From Aporhodopirellula rubra (lineage in GTDB: Bacteria > Planctomycetota > Planctomycetia > Pirellulales > Pirellulaceae), in the NCBI RefSeq assembly GCF_014192335.1, contig NZ_JACHXU010000002.1, positions 389,347 to 453,346 on the forward strand: a stretch of DNA of 64,000 nucleotides, written 5' to 3'. The translations under genes and the position numbers were made by a program. The first letter of the stretch is position 1. Each line of letters opens with the position of its first letter. The notes beneath the pieces were generated by a model. The model saw nothing but the letters and a program-made list of their open reading frames with translations. It was not told the DNA's origin and did not search any database. Of this stretch, positions 8,860 through 18,303 are shown one piece after another.

Positions 8860-9304
8860 GCGGGAGTCCTCTTGCTTGAGCTTCTTCGAGTAACCAATCG
8901 ACAATGGTGTCAATGTTTCGGCGGCAACCTACGGCACCCCAGTCGTTCATCGTGTCGACACGGGTTTCGCAGTTGCATGTTTCGCTGGGCTTGGCAAACC
9001 AGGCGATCATCTTCTTGAGTTCGTTGCCGGGGCCAGGCCGGTAGCTGCTCATCTTCAGCGTTGCCGGCATCAGGTCGTCGTCCGGCATGTAGTTGCGAAG
9101 CAGTGCTTCCAACTCGGTGACATCTTGTTTGCGGCGTTTCTTGTTGACCAATGCCATGCCGATCGTGACAACGTTGATCGCGCATGGGTTGTCATTGGTC
9201 TGGCACGCGTTGCAGGCGACTGGCGTGGTTTGCACGCGACAACCGGCGAGTTGGCAGGCCACTTCGCATTGGTTGTCGGGCGTTAAATGAGGGCAATGCA
9301 TCAT
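8732..9304 (-). CDS. Unknown Cys-rich phage protein
   Basis: 190 residues with no family I can name. The first ~45 residues hold nine Cys and one His in closely spaced pairs, suggesting one or two structural metal sites. A further CNCET and GCRR lie in the middle, and the C-terminus is acidic (PDQDDPEDEFDR). The start codon overlaps the stop of the Ser-rich protein gene, so the two are translationally coupled. Position between the Ser-rich appendage and the glycosyltransferases suggests a role in appendage assembly or modification. Inference only. Confidence 0.6.
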   Translation of the reverse strand: MMHCPHLTPDNQCEVACQLAGCRVQTTPVACNACQTNDNPCAINVVTIGMALVNKKRRKQDVTELEALLRNYMPDDDLMPATLKMSSYRPGPGNELKKMIAWFAKPSETCNCETRVDTMNDWGAVGCRRNIDTIVDWLLEEAQARGLPHGRFTATVARSLVKTAIRKYERKFPEGAPEPDQDDPEDEFDR

Positions 9305-12216
9305 GCTGTCATCCCCGCTACTGCTCCATCGAATGAACCGGACGAACTGGGTGGGTCACCGGGGTCTTCACAATCGCTGTCAACCAATTCCCACCCACAC
9401 GACCAAATCCATGTGCTGTTGCACGGTTCACTCGATCCGCTGCTGTCTTCCGAAGGTTCTTCAGTTGAATCGCTTTCGCTCGGCCGATCGGAGCCGTCGC
9501 TGCTATCGGATGCACTTTCGCTGGGTCGGTCGGAGCCGTCGCTGGGTGGATCCGGGTCGGATGTCGAGTCGTTGCTTTCGGATGGTTGATTGCTGTCGCT
9601 GCCAGATGAATCGCCGATGCTCGGATCGTCACTAGTGCTGGGACGATCGCTGTCGGAGCCTTCTGAACCCGAGTTGCTTGTCGACCGCGAAGTCGAATCG
9701 GAGCCAGAGCCACTTGATGACGTTAGCACACTTGTCGAGTCCTCGCTTCGCGAATCGCTGCCAGAATCTGAAGTGCTTGTTGATCGTGAATCGGAACCCG
9801 ATCCACTTCCGCTATCAGATGCGGAAGCACTTATGCTGCCTGATCGTGAACCACTGCCTGAAGCAGATCCGCTGCCTGATGCAGAACCACTTTGGCTTTC
9901 GCTGGCGGAGGCACTGTCCGAGTACGATGCCGAAGCACTCGCTGAGTAGCTTTGTGAGTCCGAACTTCGGTCGATGCTTGATTCGCTTTGGGAATCGCTA
10001 CCTGAATCGCTGACCGACTGCGATGTTGAATCGGATTGCGACTGGGATTCCGATTCGGAATCACTCGACTCAGAATCGCTATCGCTGCTTGTCGACGAAT
10101 TCCAACTGTACGAAGGCAAGCTCTCTGAGTCTGACTCGCTTCGTGATTGACTTTCGGATGTGCTCGATTCGGACTGGCTCGATTCTGAATTCGATGATTC
10201 GCTGGTTGATGATGCACTCTCGGATGTGGACGATTGCGAACTGCTGACGGATGGCGTGCTGGCGGATTCGCTTGATTGCGAGGTGGACGAATCGCTCGAC
10301 GAACCGGAATCGCTTGATTGTGAGTTGCTCGAGGACGAATCACTCGCCGATGAACTGGACCCAGACACGCTTGGCAGACTGATCGACTCGCTGGAATCAC
10401 TCGATTCGCTTGTCGATGAGTCGCTGGACTTGGAATCGGACGAACTGTTTGAGGAATCACTCGATGCGGACGACGACCCATCAGAGCTGGATGATCCGCT
10501 GATGCTGGGCAGACTGATCGATGTGCTCGAATCACTCGAATCGCTGTTGGATGAATCACTCGATTGTGAGTTTGACGAGCTGTCTGACGAATCACTCAAT
10601 GAAGACGAGGAACCGTCGGAACTGGATGAACTGCTCACGCTCGGCAAACTTGTCGATGTGCTCGAATCGCTGCTGTCCGAGGAATCGCTCGATTGACTAC
10701 TGCTGACGCTGCTTGATGAAGACGTTGAACTGTCGCTTGAATCGCTGCTGCTGGATGCGGACGAACTAAGGGAAGAATCGCTACTGTCGGATGACGACGA
10801 GTTTGAGGATGAATCGCTGCTCGAAGATGACTTTGATGAAGACGATGAACTGCCGGAACTGCTGCTCGATGACGAACCACTGCTTGATGAGGACGATGGG
10901 CTGCCGGACGACGAGGAAGACGATCCGCTACTCGACGAACTAGAACCAGAGGAACTGCTGCTGGATGACGACGGGGAACTGCTGGAACTCGACGACATAC
11001 TCGATGAGCTTGAACCGCTCATGCTCGAACTACTCGACGAGCCACTGCTACTTGATGGGCTACCCGATGACGAGGATGAAGATGACGAGGGCGACGACGA
11101 AGAACTGCTGGACGATGAATCGCTACTAGAACTGCTGCTGGAACCTGAACTCGACGAACTGCTGGAGCTTGATGAACTGCTCGAACTGCTGCTGCCATCG
11201 CAGCAACGGCAACCGATCGTCAAGTACGCCGACGTGTCTTCGTGGAAATGGCAGACGATCTGTTGGCTGGCCAGCAACGCGTAATCGCACACGTTGTAAA
11301 CCGAGACGGCAGGGCCAATCGGTTTCCATCCGCCATCAAACCGAAGTTCGCGAGCCATTCCCCACGATTTTGCTTTGATACGTTTCGTTGGCTTGCATAG
11401 AAGCGTTTGCTTCGGCGGGTCGATCACCCAAGATCGCTGACCATCGAACTGCACTTCCAAGTATTGTTTGGGCGAATCGGCGATCGGCCCTCGAATACGC
11501 TGCGCCGAGTGATTCCGGGCGGTGATTCGTACTGTGTCGCCATCCGGATCCGTGACCGCTTGGATCTCGCCCGCTTTGTCGAGTTGATACAGGTCGCAGT
11601 CCGCGCTGCCCGTCCGCATTCCCCGGCGGCCAGCGATGCCACCGCTTGGAACCTCAACGAGGTAAACTGGGTCAGCGGGCCGTCCGACCCGAACGACTGC
11701 CCATTGGTCACCGAGTTGGTTGAGGTCTCGTCGCCACAGAATCTGCGCTGATCCATCCGGTTTCGATTGCAGTGTGTCACCGGCCGATTCGCCAACGTCG
11801 GCAAACTTGTGCCACGTTTTGACGACGTTGACTCGCGCGGCCACCACGCCATCGAACACCACGCGGCCGACCTTGTCTTCCGCGATCGGTTCGATGGCGA
11901 CCCCAACGCGACCTGTATGTTCGTCGTCGGTCGGTCGCACGCACTGGATCGTTGCGTCGCGAACGAAGCGGGCCAGTTCCATCGGCCCGACAGTCGGATC
12001 AGTCAGTGGTGACTCGAAGCCCACAATTCCGCCAATTGGGACCGTCGTTGCCGACAGGTTGTGGACGCGAACGGTTGCGGCGTTTCGCAAATGAGTGCGA
12101 GGTCCACCTCCGCCTGGAAGTCGATTGCGATGCGAGGCTTCCGCAGCAACGAGCAGCCGGTTGTATTCAGCGGCAGTGATCGCGAACTGATCGCCTGGTT
12201 TCACGCGTCGGGTCAT
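9301..12216 (-). CDS. Giant Ser-rich phage appendage protein
   Basis: 971 residues. The first ~335 form an ordinary globular region without recognised domains, ending in a Cys cluster (CRCCDG). Residues ~340-925 are an extreme Ser-rich tract, first near-pure poly-Ser with Gly, Asp or Pro interruptions, then SxSxSx repeats with Asp, Glu, Gln and Ala. The last ~45 residues contain WxxWSCGW and three Cys, like a small terminal cap. Following the tape measure in a siphovirus operon, this is the place of tail-tip or fibre genes. The adjacent glycosyltransferases suggest the Ser tract is O-glycosylated, as in Ser-rich repeat adhesins. Confidence 0.8.
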   Translation of the reverse strand: MTRRVKPGDQFAITAAEYNRLLVAAEASHRNRLPGGGGPRTHLRNAATVRVHNLSATTVPIGGIVGFESPLTDPTVGPMELARFVRDATIQCVRPTDDEHTGRVGVAIEPIAEDKVGRVVFDGVVAARVNVVKTWHKFADVGESAGDTLQSKPDGSAQILWRRDLNQLGDQWAVVRVGRPADPVYLVEVPSGGIAGRRGMRTGSADCDLYQLDKAGEIQAVTDPDGDTVRITARNHSAQRIRGPIADSPKQYLEVQFDGQRSWVIDPPKQTLLCKPTKRIKAKSWGMARELRFDGGWKPIGPAVSVYNVCDYALLASQQIVCHFHEDTSAYLTIGCRCCDGSSSSSSSSSSSSSSSSGSSSSSSSDSSSSSSSSSPSSSSSSSSGSPSSSSGSSSSSSMSGSSSSSMSSSSSSSPSSSSSSSSGSSSSSSGSSSSSSGSPSSSSSSGSSSSSSSGSSSSSSKSSSSSDSSSNSSSSDSSDSSLSSSASSSSDSSDSSTSSSSSVSSSQSSDSSDSSDSSTSTSLPSVSSSSSSDGSSSSLSDSSDSSSNSQSSDSSNSDSSDSSTSISLPSISGSSSSDGSSSASSDSSNSSSDSKSSDSSTSESSDSSESISLPSVSGSSSSASDSSSSNSQSSDSGSSSDSSTSQSSESASTPSVSSSQSSTSESASSTSESSNSESSQSESSTSESQSRSESDSESLPSYSWNSSTSSDSDSESSDSESESQSQSDSTSQSVSDSGSDSQSESSIDRSSDSQSYSASASASYSDSASASESQSGSASGSGSASGSGSRSGSISASASDSGSGSGSDSRSTSTSDSGSDSRSEDSTSVLTSSSGSGSDSTSRSTSNSGSEGSDSDRPSTSDDPSIGDSSGSDSNQPSESNDSTSDPDPPSDGSDRPSESASDSSDGSDRPSESDSTEEPSEDSSGSSEPCNSTWIWSCGWELVDSDCEDPGDPPSSSGSFDGAVAGMTA

Positions 12217-13007
12217 CAGTTGATCCCCAACACGTTGAAGTTTCCTCCGTGATAGACCTGTTCAACGTACGCTGCCTCAGGAACTTGCAGCACGCGATCG
12301 CCGACCACTTTCTCGCCGTGTTTGACCCACAAGTAGTCCCAACCTTGCTTGGTGATGCCGGTGATGTTGCCAACCGTCATCGCGAACTCGTTCGGTCGAG
12401 CGGCGAAGTGATAGGTCACGTCGACCCAGTTCTGTTCGTCTTCGCCGCCTTCGCCACCAAGGAACAGAGCTTCACCGGGAGAGAAGATCGACCACGGCGT
12501 CGAATTCACTCGCCCGGTCATCGCAACCATGGCGAGTAGATATCCCGTCGAAACGAACTCAAACTTCTTGCGAACGGAGAATTCAAAAGCTGGAACTGTG
12601 ATGTCAACGCCGGCGACGCCAGAATCGCTGACGCCGATCGCACCGTGATAAACGGGGGCTGCGATCCCCGGCGCGGAGTAAATGCCACGAGTTTGCAGCG
12701 ATTGATTCAGATGGGTTGTCGCTCCGGTCGTACTGAACGAAACCGGATCGAGTTTGGTCTTGTTGATTGTGACGCTGACCAAAGCGTGCTTCTGGTTGAT
12801 GAACTCCGAGTCGATTTGCAGATACGGGATCAGGTCCTTGTGATTTGCCTTGTAATATTGATACAGGGCACTCGCAGCGGCGGCCGGATCAACAGCCCCG
12901 CCGTTTGTCGCCACATAGGAAGTGAAATCGGAGTGCGATTTGCCTCGCGACGCCTTTTCAGAGAGAGCCGCAACCTCGTAGTTGTATCCGCCGGTTGAGA
13001 GTGACAT
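12216..13007 (-). CDS. Phage distal tail / minor structural protein, unknown family
   Basis: 263 residues without signal peptide or membrane segment and with a beta-rich, Gly/Thr/Val-rich composition. I do not recognise the family. It is placed directly after the tape measure gene, sharing one base with its stop, and overlaps the Ser-rich protein start by one base. The distal tail (Dit) protein of siphoviruses usually sits at this place, but the length and sequence do not allow that assignment. Structural role inferred from order. Confidence 0.6.
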   Translation of the reverse strand: MSLSTGGYNYEVAALSEKASRGKSHSDFTSYVATNGGAVDPAAAASALYQYYKANHKDLIPYLQIDSEFINQKHALVSVTINKTKLDPVSFSTTGATTHLNQSLQTRGIYSAPGIAAPVYHGAIGVSDSGVAGVDITVPAFEFSVRKKFEFVSTGYLLAMVAMTGRVNSTPWSIFSPGEALFLGGEGGEDEQNWVDVTYHFAARPNEFAMTVGNITGITKQGWDYLWVKHGEKVVGDRVLQVPEAAYVEQVYHGGNFNVLGIN

Positions 13008-16000
13008 CAGCTAAACACCAACCCTCCCGACTGTGAACGTTCAACAAGGCGTCGAGTGTTCTCAGCGGTTTGGATGATTGCCCGTTTCATGTCCTCACTG
13101 AATTCGCCGCCAGACATCGCAGGCAGTTGTAGTTGCGACGTGCTGCTGGTGATCGCGGAGTCAAACGCCGCGAGTGAACGACCGACGGAAGCGAATGCCT
13201 CGGTAATCGCAGCGATGTCGAGTGTTGGAGAGGTTTCTAGGTAAGGCTGAGCGTTGATGTCCAACGATTCGGGCAGAGGGTTTGATTCTTGCAGGTCGGC
13301 CGTGGCATCGCTTTCGTGAACGGTTGGCGTCTCGACTAATTGCGATTCGCTTTGCACCAACACACTCGGTGGAGTTTGCGCCGGCAGATTGATCTTGTTG
13401 GGTTGTTGGCTGATCGCGACCGAGCGCGCATTGACCTCCGGCACGGCGATCTGGGGCGAGATAATGTCGGGCGTGTCCGATGCAGGCACGTTGACGTCGG
13501 GTGTCTGAACATCAGGCGAAGCGATAGCCGGATCGCTCGCAGCATTCACGACGACATTCGGCGCGGGCACCACGGGTGCGTCCCCCGCGATCACTTCGGC
13601 GTTTGGTGCATTGACAACGGTGTCAGCGACGTCGTTTCCTGGCTCGCCAATCCGTTTAGGCTCGTTAGCTTGCTCGGGCTGCAATTTCAATTGCGGCGCG
13701 AAGATGACTTCGATGGGATCATGCTCTGCCGCAATGGGATTGAGCTTCTTGAGTGGCTCGGGAGCCTGTTGCGGAATCGTCGACGCTCCACTGCCGAGCC
13801 CCAGACCTCTCGCATCAAAATTGCCGGCAACTTCGGTGCGATCGGTTTCGGGACCGTTTGCGAACTGGTCCATCGCTGCCTGAGCGTCTGGGTTCAGATC
13901 GAGACGGAGATCTTTCGCATTGGGGGGTTGCAACTCGGGATCGTCGATGCCGGGTAAATCGACCTTGGGAATCTCGACTGCTCCAAGCTCAGGCATTTTG
14001 GGCGGAGCGACCGGAGGTTCTGGGGGAGCAGTGTCGTCTGGTTTCGGATCGGCGTCCGACGGGGCCGTTGCATTGTTCGCTCGTTCCACCGCAGCATCGA
14101 AGTCGGCCTGTGCGGTTGCGATTTGATCGTCGTGTTCTTTGCTGCGTTCTTCAGCCGTGGGCCGACTTGCTTCACGTGCGGCTTTCGCTTCGGCTCGCAT
14201 TTGATCGAGCGTGCGTTGCACCCCGACCGTTGTGTCGTCGATGATTTGTTGGCGATTGGACTGAGCCGTATCGTTCTCGCGAAACTGTTGCTCCTTGGAC
14301 TGGTCAACAATCGCGTTCTTCGCATTGGTCTCTTCGTCGATCGCTCGCATGTCGGCGTCGATATTCTGACCTTCACGAGCCTCGCGACGGGCTTCGAGTT
14401 GAGCGGCGATGCCTTTCTGCATTTCAACCCGGTTGGCTTCGATCTGCTCTTTTCGCTTTGAGCGGCGGCGCTGACGCTCGATGATCGCTTGCTGACGTTG
14501 TTGCTCTTCCGCAGCATCGGCCGCTCGAGTGTCAGCGTCGATTTTCGCCATTTCGACGTCGACATTGATGTCGTCATCGAACAGGCCCTTGAGTTTGATC
14601 CATGCTTTCTTGAGGAATCCGACTGTCGAATTCCACATCGACTTCACTTGGCCGACGAACACGGTCCAAGTGTCAGCAAGGTAATCAACGGTTTCGACCC
14701 ACGCGTTCTCGACGCCTGCCAATGCGTTGATGAGCACTCCCCCAATCTGCACCGACACGTTGCCAGCGATGTCAACGAGTTCGTGGAGTTTGAGAAATCC
14801 CTTCTTGAGGAACCCGATCGTGTTGTTCCAGCCTTTTTGAACGGCCGAGGTGAGGATTGTCCAACCATCGGCCATGAAACCGAGCGTGCTGTTCCACACG
14901 CCGGCGAGACCGGACAAGGCACCAATGAGAACATCCCCGATCGCGTAGGCGGAATCGGCCCACACGTCAGAGATATATTGAGTGAAGTCGGTCCAGAGGC
15001 CTTTGATATAGGTGGTGCCTTTGACCCATTGCAGTTTCAGGTATGTCCACAGCACATCGGTTGCCGCAGTGATATCGCCGGCGGCGAGTGCATTGGCGAT
15101 CGCACCGAATGCGGCGAGGGTGTCGGCTTTGAGTGTCTCGAAAACACCTTTGAGATACTCGACTGCCTGGCCGGCGATCCCAGTCGAGTAGAGAAAGTAG
15201 GCACCGAGCGCGGCGACGGCTGCCACAACAAGGCCCAGCGGCGTGAAGAGCAATCCGACGGCAGAGACGATCACGCCGATCGACGCACCGATGAATGAAA
15301 AGATCGACGCGAGTCCGCCAACCGCGAACGAAGCAACCGCAGCGAATGATCCAAGTGCAAACAAGGCCGCGCCGATCGTGAAGATGGCGATGGCACTCGC
15401 GGCGGCGATCTTGACGATCTTTTGGTTCTTGTTGATCCACTCGATCACGCCTGATGCCGCGCGACTGAAGGCTTGCACCATCGTCGTGACGCTGCCTTCG
15501 AGTGATTCACCGATAGCGATTGCGACGCCTTCGATCGACGACTTCAGGATTCGGAACGCACCACCGAGTCCGCCTTCCATCTCTTCCGCTGTCTTCGCAG
15601 CGATGCCTCCCGCTTTTTGCAGTTCTTTGTAGAGGTCGCGTGTGTCGGCAACGGACTTGCCGATCGAACTGGCGGCAGTGATTCCAAGTAGGCCGAAGAC
15701 CTCGTTCAGCTTCTCGGCCTTGTCGGCCGTGCCCATCTTTTCGGTAGCCGCGGCGACTTCACCAAGAATGTCGACGAGCGATCGGGCGTTACCTTTGGCG
15801 TCTTTGGTGGTGACACCGAACGCGGTTTTGAATTTCTCGGATTCGGCGGCGCTGATCGTCAGCAAGCGACGCATCGCATTACCGGCAGAAGAGCCTTGAA
15901 TGCCCATATTGCCGAGCGTGCCGAGGATAGCGAGCGTCTCTTCGAGACTCATGTTCGCGTCAGCAGCGACGGGGCCGGCGTAGCTGAGTGCCTCGCCGAG

Positions 16001-16543
16001 AGATTCCACCGTATTGAACGATTTGTTCGCTGCGGCGGTCAGTCCATCAGCAACTCGCGTCGCTTCGCCAGCTTCCATACCGAACTGGCGAATCGTCGCT
16101 GCCATGATGCCGGACGCTTGCGTCGCGTCGGTGCCAGTTGCGCGGGCCATGTTCATCACGGCGGCCGTCATCTTCTCGATCTGCTCGGGTTTGAAACCCG
16201 CGCGACCGAGTTCGGTCATCAGAGACGCGACTTCGCTGGCAGAGTAGCTTGTGGTTGCTCCCAGTTTCTTCGCGGTATTGCGAAGCGATTCGAGTTGCGT
16301 GCCCGTCGCCTGCGTGATCGCAGCGACGCCCCGCATGGCGTCGTCGAAGTTGGAGAAGATGGCGACGCTGCCTGCTAGTGGTGCTGCGGCGGCCGCGCCA
16401 AGTCCCATCAGTTTGGTGCCAAGCAACCGCGTCGACGCACCGAACGATTCCAATCGTTTCTGAGCCGACCGCAGACCCTTCACGAACGCTGCATCTTTGG
16501 TCAGCAGTTCGACGTAGGCGGATCCGGCTCGGACTTGAGACAT
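13007..16543 (-). CDS. Phage tail tape measure protein
   Basis: 1178 residues. The N-terminal ~340 residues match the PhageMin_Tail/TP901 tape-measure core (FDDAMRGVAAITQATGTQ, GTDATQASGIMAATIRQFG, MSLEETLAILGTLGNMGIQGSSAG). A long hydrophobic stretch of several helices follows (about 375-460), then an amphipathic and coiled-coil region rich in Gln, Arg and Ala (about 640-800), then a low-complexity Pro/Asp/Val-rich C-terminal third. Tape measures set tail length and can insert in the host membrane during DNA entry; the hydrophobic block fits this. It partly overlaps the chaperone frame upstream (16501-16543). Confidence 0.93.
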   Translation of the reverse strand: MSQVRAGSAYVELLTKDAAFVKGLRSAQKRLESFGASTRLLGTKLMGLGAAAAAPLAGSVAIFSNFDDAMRGVAAITQATGTQLESLRNTAKKLGATTSYSASEVASLMTELGRAGFKPEQIEKMTAAVMNMARATGTDATQASGIMAATIRQFGMEAGEATRVADGLTAAANKSFNTVESLGEALSYAGPVAADANMSLEETLAILGTLGNMGIQGSSAGNAMRRLLTISAAESEKFKTAFGVTTKDAKGNARSLVDILGEVAAATEKMGTADKAEKLNEVFGLLGITAASSIGKSVADTRDLYKELQKAGGIAAKTAEEMEGGLGGAFRILKSSIEGVAIAIGESLEGSVTTMVQAFSRAASGVIEWINKNQKIVKIAAASAIAIFTIGAALFALGSFAAVASFAVGGLASIFSFIGASIGVIVSAVGLLFTPLGLVVAAVAALGAYFLYSTGIAGQAVEYLKGVFETLKADTLAAFGAIANALAAGDITAATDVLWTYLKLQWVKGTTYIKGLWTDFTQYISDVWADSAYAIGDVLIGALSGLAGVWNSTLGFMADGWTILTSAVQKGWNNTIGFLKKGFLKLHELVDIAGNVSVQIGGVLINALAGVENAWVETVDYLADTWTVFVGQVKSMWNSTVGFLKKAWIKLKGLFDDDINVDVEMAKIDADTRAADAAEEQQRQQAIIERQRRRSKRKEQIEANRVEMQKGIAAQLEARREAREGQNIDADMRAIDEETNAKNAIVDQSKEQQFRENDTAQSNRQQIIDDTTVGVQRTLDQMRAEAKAAREASRPTAEERSKEHDDQIATAQADFDAAVERANNATAPSDADPKPDDTAPPEPPVAPPKMPELGAVEIPKVDLPGIDDPELQPPNAKDLRLDLNPDAQAAMDQFANGPETDRTEVAGNFDARGLGLGSGASTIPQQAPEPLKKLNPIAAEHDPIEVIFAPQLKLQPEQANEPKRIGEPGNDVADTVVNAPNAEVIAGDAPVVPAPNVVVNAASDPAIASPDVQTPDVNVPASDTPDIISPQIAVPEVNARSVAISQQPNKINLPAQTPPSVLVQSESQLVETPTVHESDATADLQESNPLPESLDINAQPYLETSPTLDIAAITEAFASVGRSLAAFDSAITSSTSQLQLPAMSGGEFSEDMKRAIIQTAENTRRLVERSQSGGLVFS

Positions 16544-16761
16544 GGAGAATCGTTCTCACGGGGTTGGAATCGTGTGCCAAGTAGATGGGCGACTTGTTCG
16601 ACAGTGGCTTTCACCGGAACGGACCGCGTGACCGTGTAAGGATTGAAGTCATCGGGCTTGAAGGGTTTCCGGCGACGCTTTCGATCGCGATTGATTTCGG
16701 CGGTCAGTGCCATCACGCTCGATGCGATGTGCCAATCGTGCTGGCGTTTCGCTTCGGCCAT
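16501..16761 (-). CDS. Tail-assembly chaperone, frameshift-extension frame (GT-like)
   Basis: From its first ATG this frame encodes 86 residues. However, the frame stays open well upstream of that ATG and reads a convincing peptide (ADIERLIIRLAGIIGV, then GPLTLRQLVQMAEAK) inside the end of gene 16782-17282. That frame is -1 relative to the upstream gene. Lambda-type siphophages make a longer chaperone by -1 frameshifting just before the tape measure gene, so this is best read as the extension part of such a fusion. No canonical slippery heptamer was found. An independent gene starting at 16761 is the alternative. Confidence 0.55.
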   Translation of the reverse strand: MAEAKRQHDWHIASSVMALTAEINRDRKRRRKPFKPDDFNPYTVTRSVPVKATVEQVAHLLGTRFQPRENDSPCLKSEPDPPTSNC

Positions 16762-16781
16762 CTGAACTAGCTGCCGGAGCG

Positions 16782-17282
16782 TCAGTGGTCCGGGGTCGAC
16801 TCCGATGATTCCGGCGAGTCGGATGATGAGTCGCTCAATGTCGGCACCGCGAGTTTGCGTTCCAGATCCTCCACAATCCGGTCCACCAGATTCGGATCGT
16901 CCAGCCGTTTCTCGATCGCCGCCAAGCCCCTCGTCTCGATCATCTTTTGTTTGTCGGCCGCCTTCCGCAGAAGACGGCGGCGGGACTCCGGGAAGTACGC
17001 GACCAACCCATCGACCAATGCTTTGCAGGCTTCGTCGATCGAGTCGCCGGCCAATCCCTCGGCGAACGACTCGTCGTCCACGTCTTGCTGATCGGCTTGC
17101 GGTTTGCAGATCGCGAACAACACATCACCTAGCAGCAATGGGTCGCTCGACAACCGAGTGACCAAGTCGCCGTCGATCGCGTCCAGCAATCGCACGTCGG
17201 TTAGAGCCTTCACGCGGCGAAGCGTGGTGTTGTCGATGTCAACGATCCAGACGCGACCGCGACGATCAATGAATTTCTGCAT
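16782..17282 (-). CDS. Tail-assembly chaperone (G-like)
   Basis: 166 residues, mostly charged and helical, with an acidic tail rich in Ser, Asp and Pro in the last ~20 residues. It lies between the tail tube gene and the tape measure gene, the fixed position of the gpG/gpGT chaperones of lambda-like and HK97-like siphophages. Those proteins coat the tape measure during assembly. The acidic tail looks like dispensable read-through before the stop at 16782, while the overlapping -1 frame looks conserved. Family assignment rests on order and the frameshift pattern. Confidence 0.65.
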   Translation of the reverse strand: MQKFIDRRGRVWIVDIDNTTLRRVKALTDVRLLDAIDGDLVTRLSSDPLLLGDVLFAICKPQADQQDVDDESFAEGLAGDSIDEACKALVDGLVAYFPESRRRLLRKAADKQKMIETRGLAAIEKRLDDPNLVDRIVEDLERKLAVPTLSDSSSDSPESSESTPDH

Positions 17283-17304
17283 GGAGTTCCGTTCCGAGGA
17301 TTAC

Positions 17305-17718
17305 TTAGGGAGTTCCGCTACCGACGTTCATTCCGCTGCCGGACGATGATTGGGTTGGTTTCAAGGTGACGTCAGCAGACACCACTTCTTCGAGGTTTTG
17401 ATTGACGTTGAAATTCATGACCTCGCATGTCAGCGTCAGCGAACCACCAGCATCCGAAATGCCAACGTCCGTCGGCGTTCCGCTGCTCCACAATCCCTGC
17501 AACATCCCGAACGCGGTGTCGCCGTTCTTATTGAGCACCGTGAACTCGATTGAGGCATCTTTCAGAGTGCCGACTGTGGCTCGCCAGCCGTTGTTGTCAC
17601 GAGTCGATGCGTCGGCTTCCGCCTTTTCGAGATTGACAGTCAAGTCCTTGACGTTTTTGATCTCGGCACCGTCGATGGTCAGGACGGCATCGAGACCGAG
17701 TTTCACTTCTGCTGACAT
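17305..17718 (-). CDS. Major tail tube protein
   Basis: 137 residues, beta-rich. The start (KLGLDAVLTIDGAEIKNVKDLTVNLEKAEADAS) and FTVLNKNGDTAFGMLQGLWSSGTP resemble the phage tail tube family of TP901-1/lambda gpV type, which forms stacked hexamer rings. It sits between the connector genes and the chaperone gene, the standard place. Short Ser/Gly-rich C-terminus. No unusual features. Confidence 0.82.
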   Translation of the reverse strand: MSAEVKLGLDAVLTIDGAEIKNVKDLTVNLEKAEADASTRDNNGWRATVGTLKDASIEFTVLNKNGDTAFGMLQGLWSSGTPTDVGISDAGGSLTLTCEVMNFNVNQNLEEVVSADVTLKPTQSSSGSGMNVGSGTP

Positions 17719-17745
17719 GTTTCGATTCCATCCTGGGTCGAGAGA

Positions 17746-18303
17746 CTATTTCACCGAGTCGCGCCAGAACTTTGGCAGGCGAGCTTGGTTGGCGATGAGG
17801 GCTGGTTTCATGAACGGGCGAGCGGGATAGCGTCGCGGCTTGGTTGCACCGCGTCGTTCGTTCTCTTCTTCGATCAGTCGTGTGGCTCGGTTGGCTTGAG
17901 CGACCGTCAGCAACTTGATGCGGGCGAACTTGCCGGGCTGTTTCGCTCGGATCGGCCCGTGCTCGCCGACGCGAAACCGGTGTCGCTTCAGTTTGCGTCG
18001 CTTGGTAACAACGCCACCGAATTCGTGCAGGTTCCACAATCGGCCGGCGATTTCGTTGACCGGACCGATGACGGCTTGTTCGCGTTCGCGGTCCACTTCA
18101 TAGCGGAGCACGCGACGCAGCATTCCGGTCGGCGAGCTGGGCGGAGATCCGGGGTTGGATGGTTTCTTGCGTTTGCGGATGGATCGTTTGGCGGTCGTCC
18201 GGACAGTGCCGGCTGCATGACCGAGGCTTTTGAAGGTCGCTTGGTTGACCTTCTTTTTCAGTTGGCCCGGCGTGAAATGTACGCGAGCCCGAATGTGCAT
18301 CAT
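17746..18303 (-). CDS. HK97 gp10-like head-tail/minor tail protein
   Basis: 185 residues, strongly basic. Contains GTVRTTAKRSIRKRKK and PGSPPSSPTGMLRRVLRYEVD followed by AVIGPVNE and LHEFGG, the arrangement seen in HK97 gp10/lambda gpZ-like proteins that complete the tail. PARPFMKPAL near the C-terminus is also typical of that family. It overlaps the upstream terminator gene by 4 bases. Confidence 0.78.
   Translation of the reverse strand: MMHIRARVHFTPGQLKKKVNQATFKSLGHAAGTVRTTAKRSIRKRKKPSNPGSPPSSPTGMLRRVLRYEVDREREQAVIGPVNEIAGRLWNLHEFGGVVTKRRKLKRHRFRVGEHGPIRAKQPGKFARIKLLTVAQANRATRLIEEENERRGATKPRRYPARPFMKPALIANQARLPKFWRDSVK

Noticed and set aside
9640-11200. CRISPR-like repetitive DNA
   Set aside because: Repetition comes from Ser codons in one frame, without constant repeat-spacer lengths; no cas genes.
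9590-11284. Acidic frames rich in Leu, Asp, Glu and Ser on the plus strand
   Set aside because: Mirror image of the Ser-rich tract's biased codons on the minus strand, no ribosome sites, low complexity.
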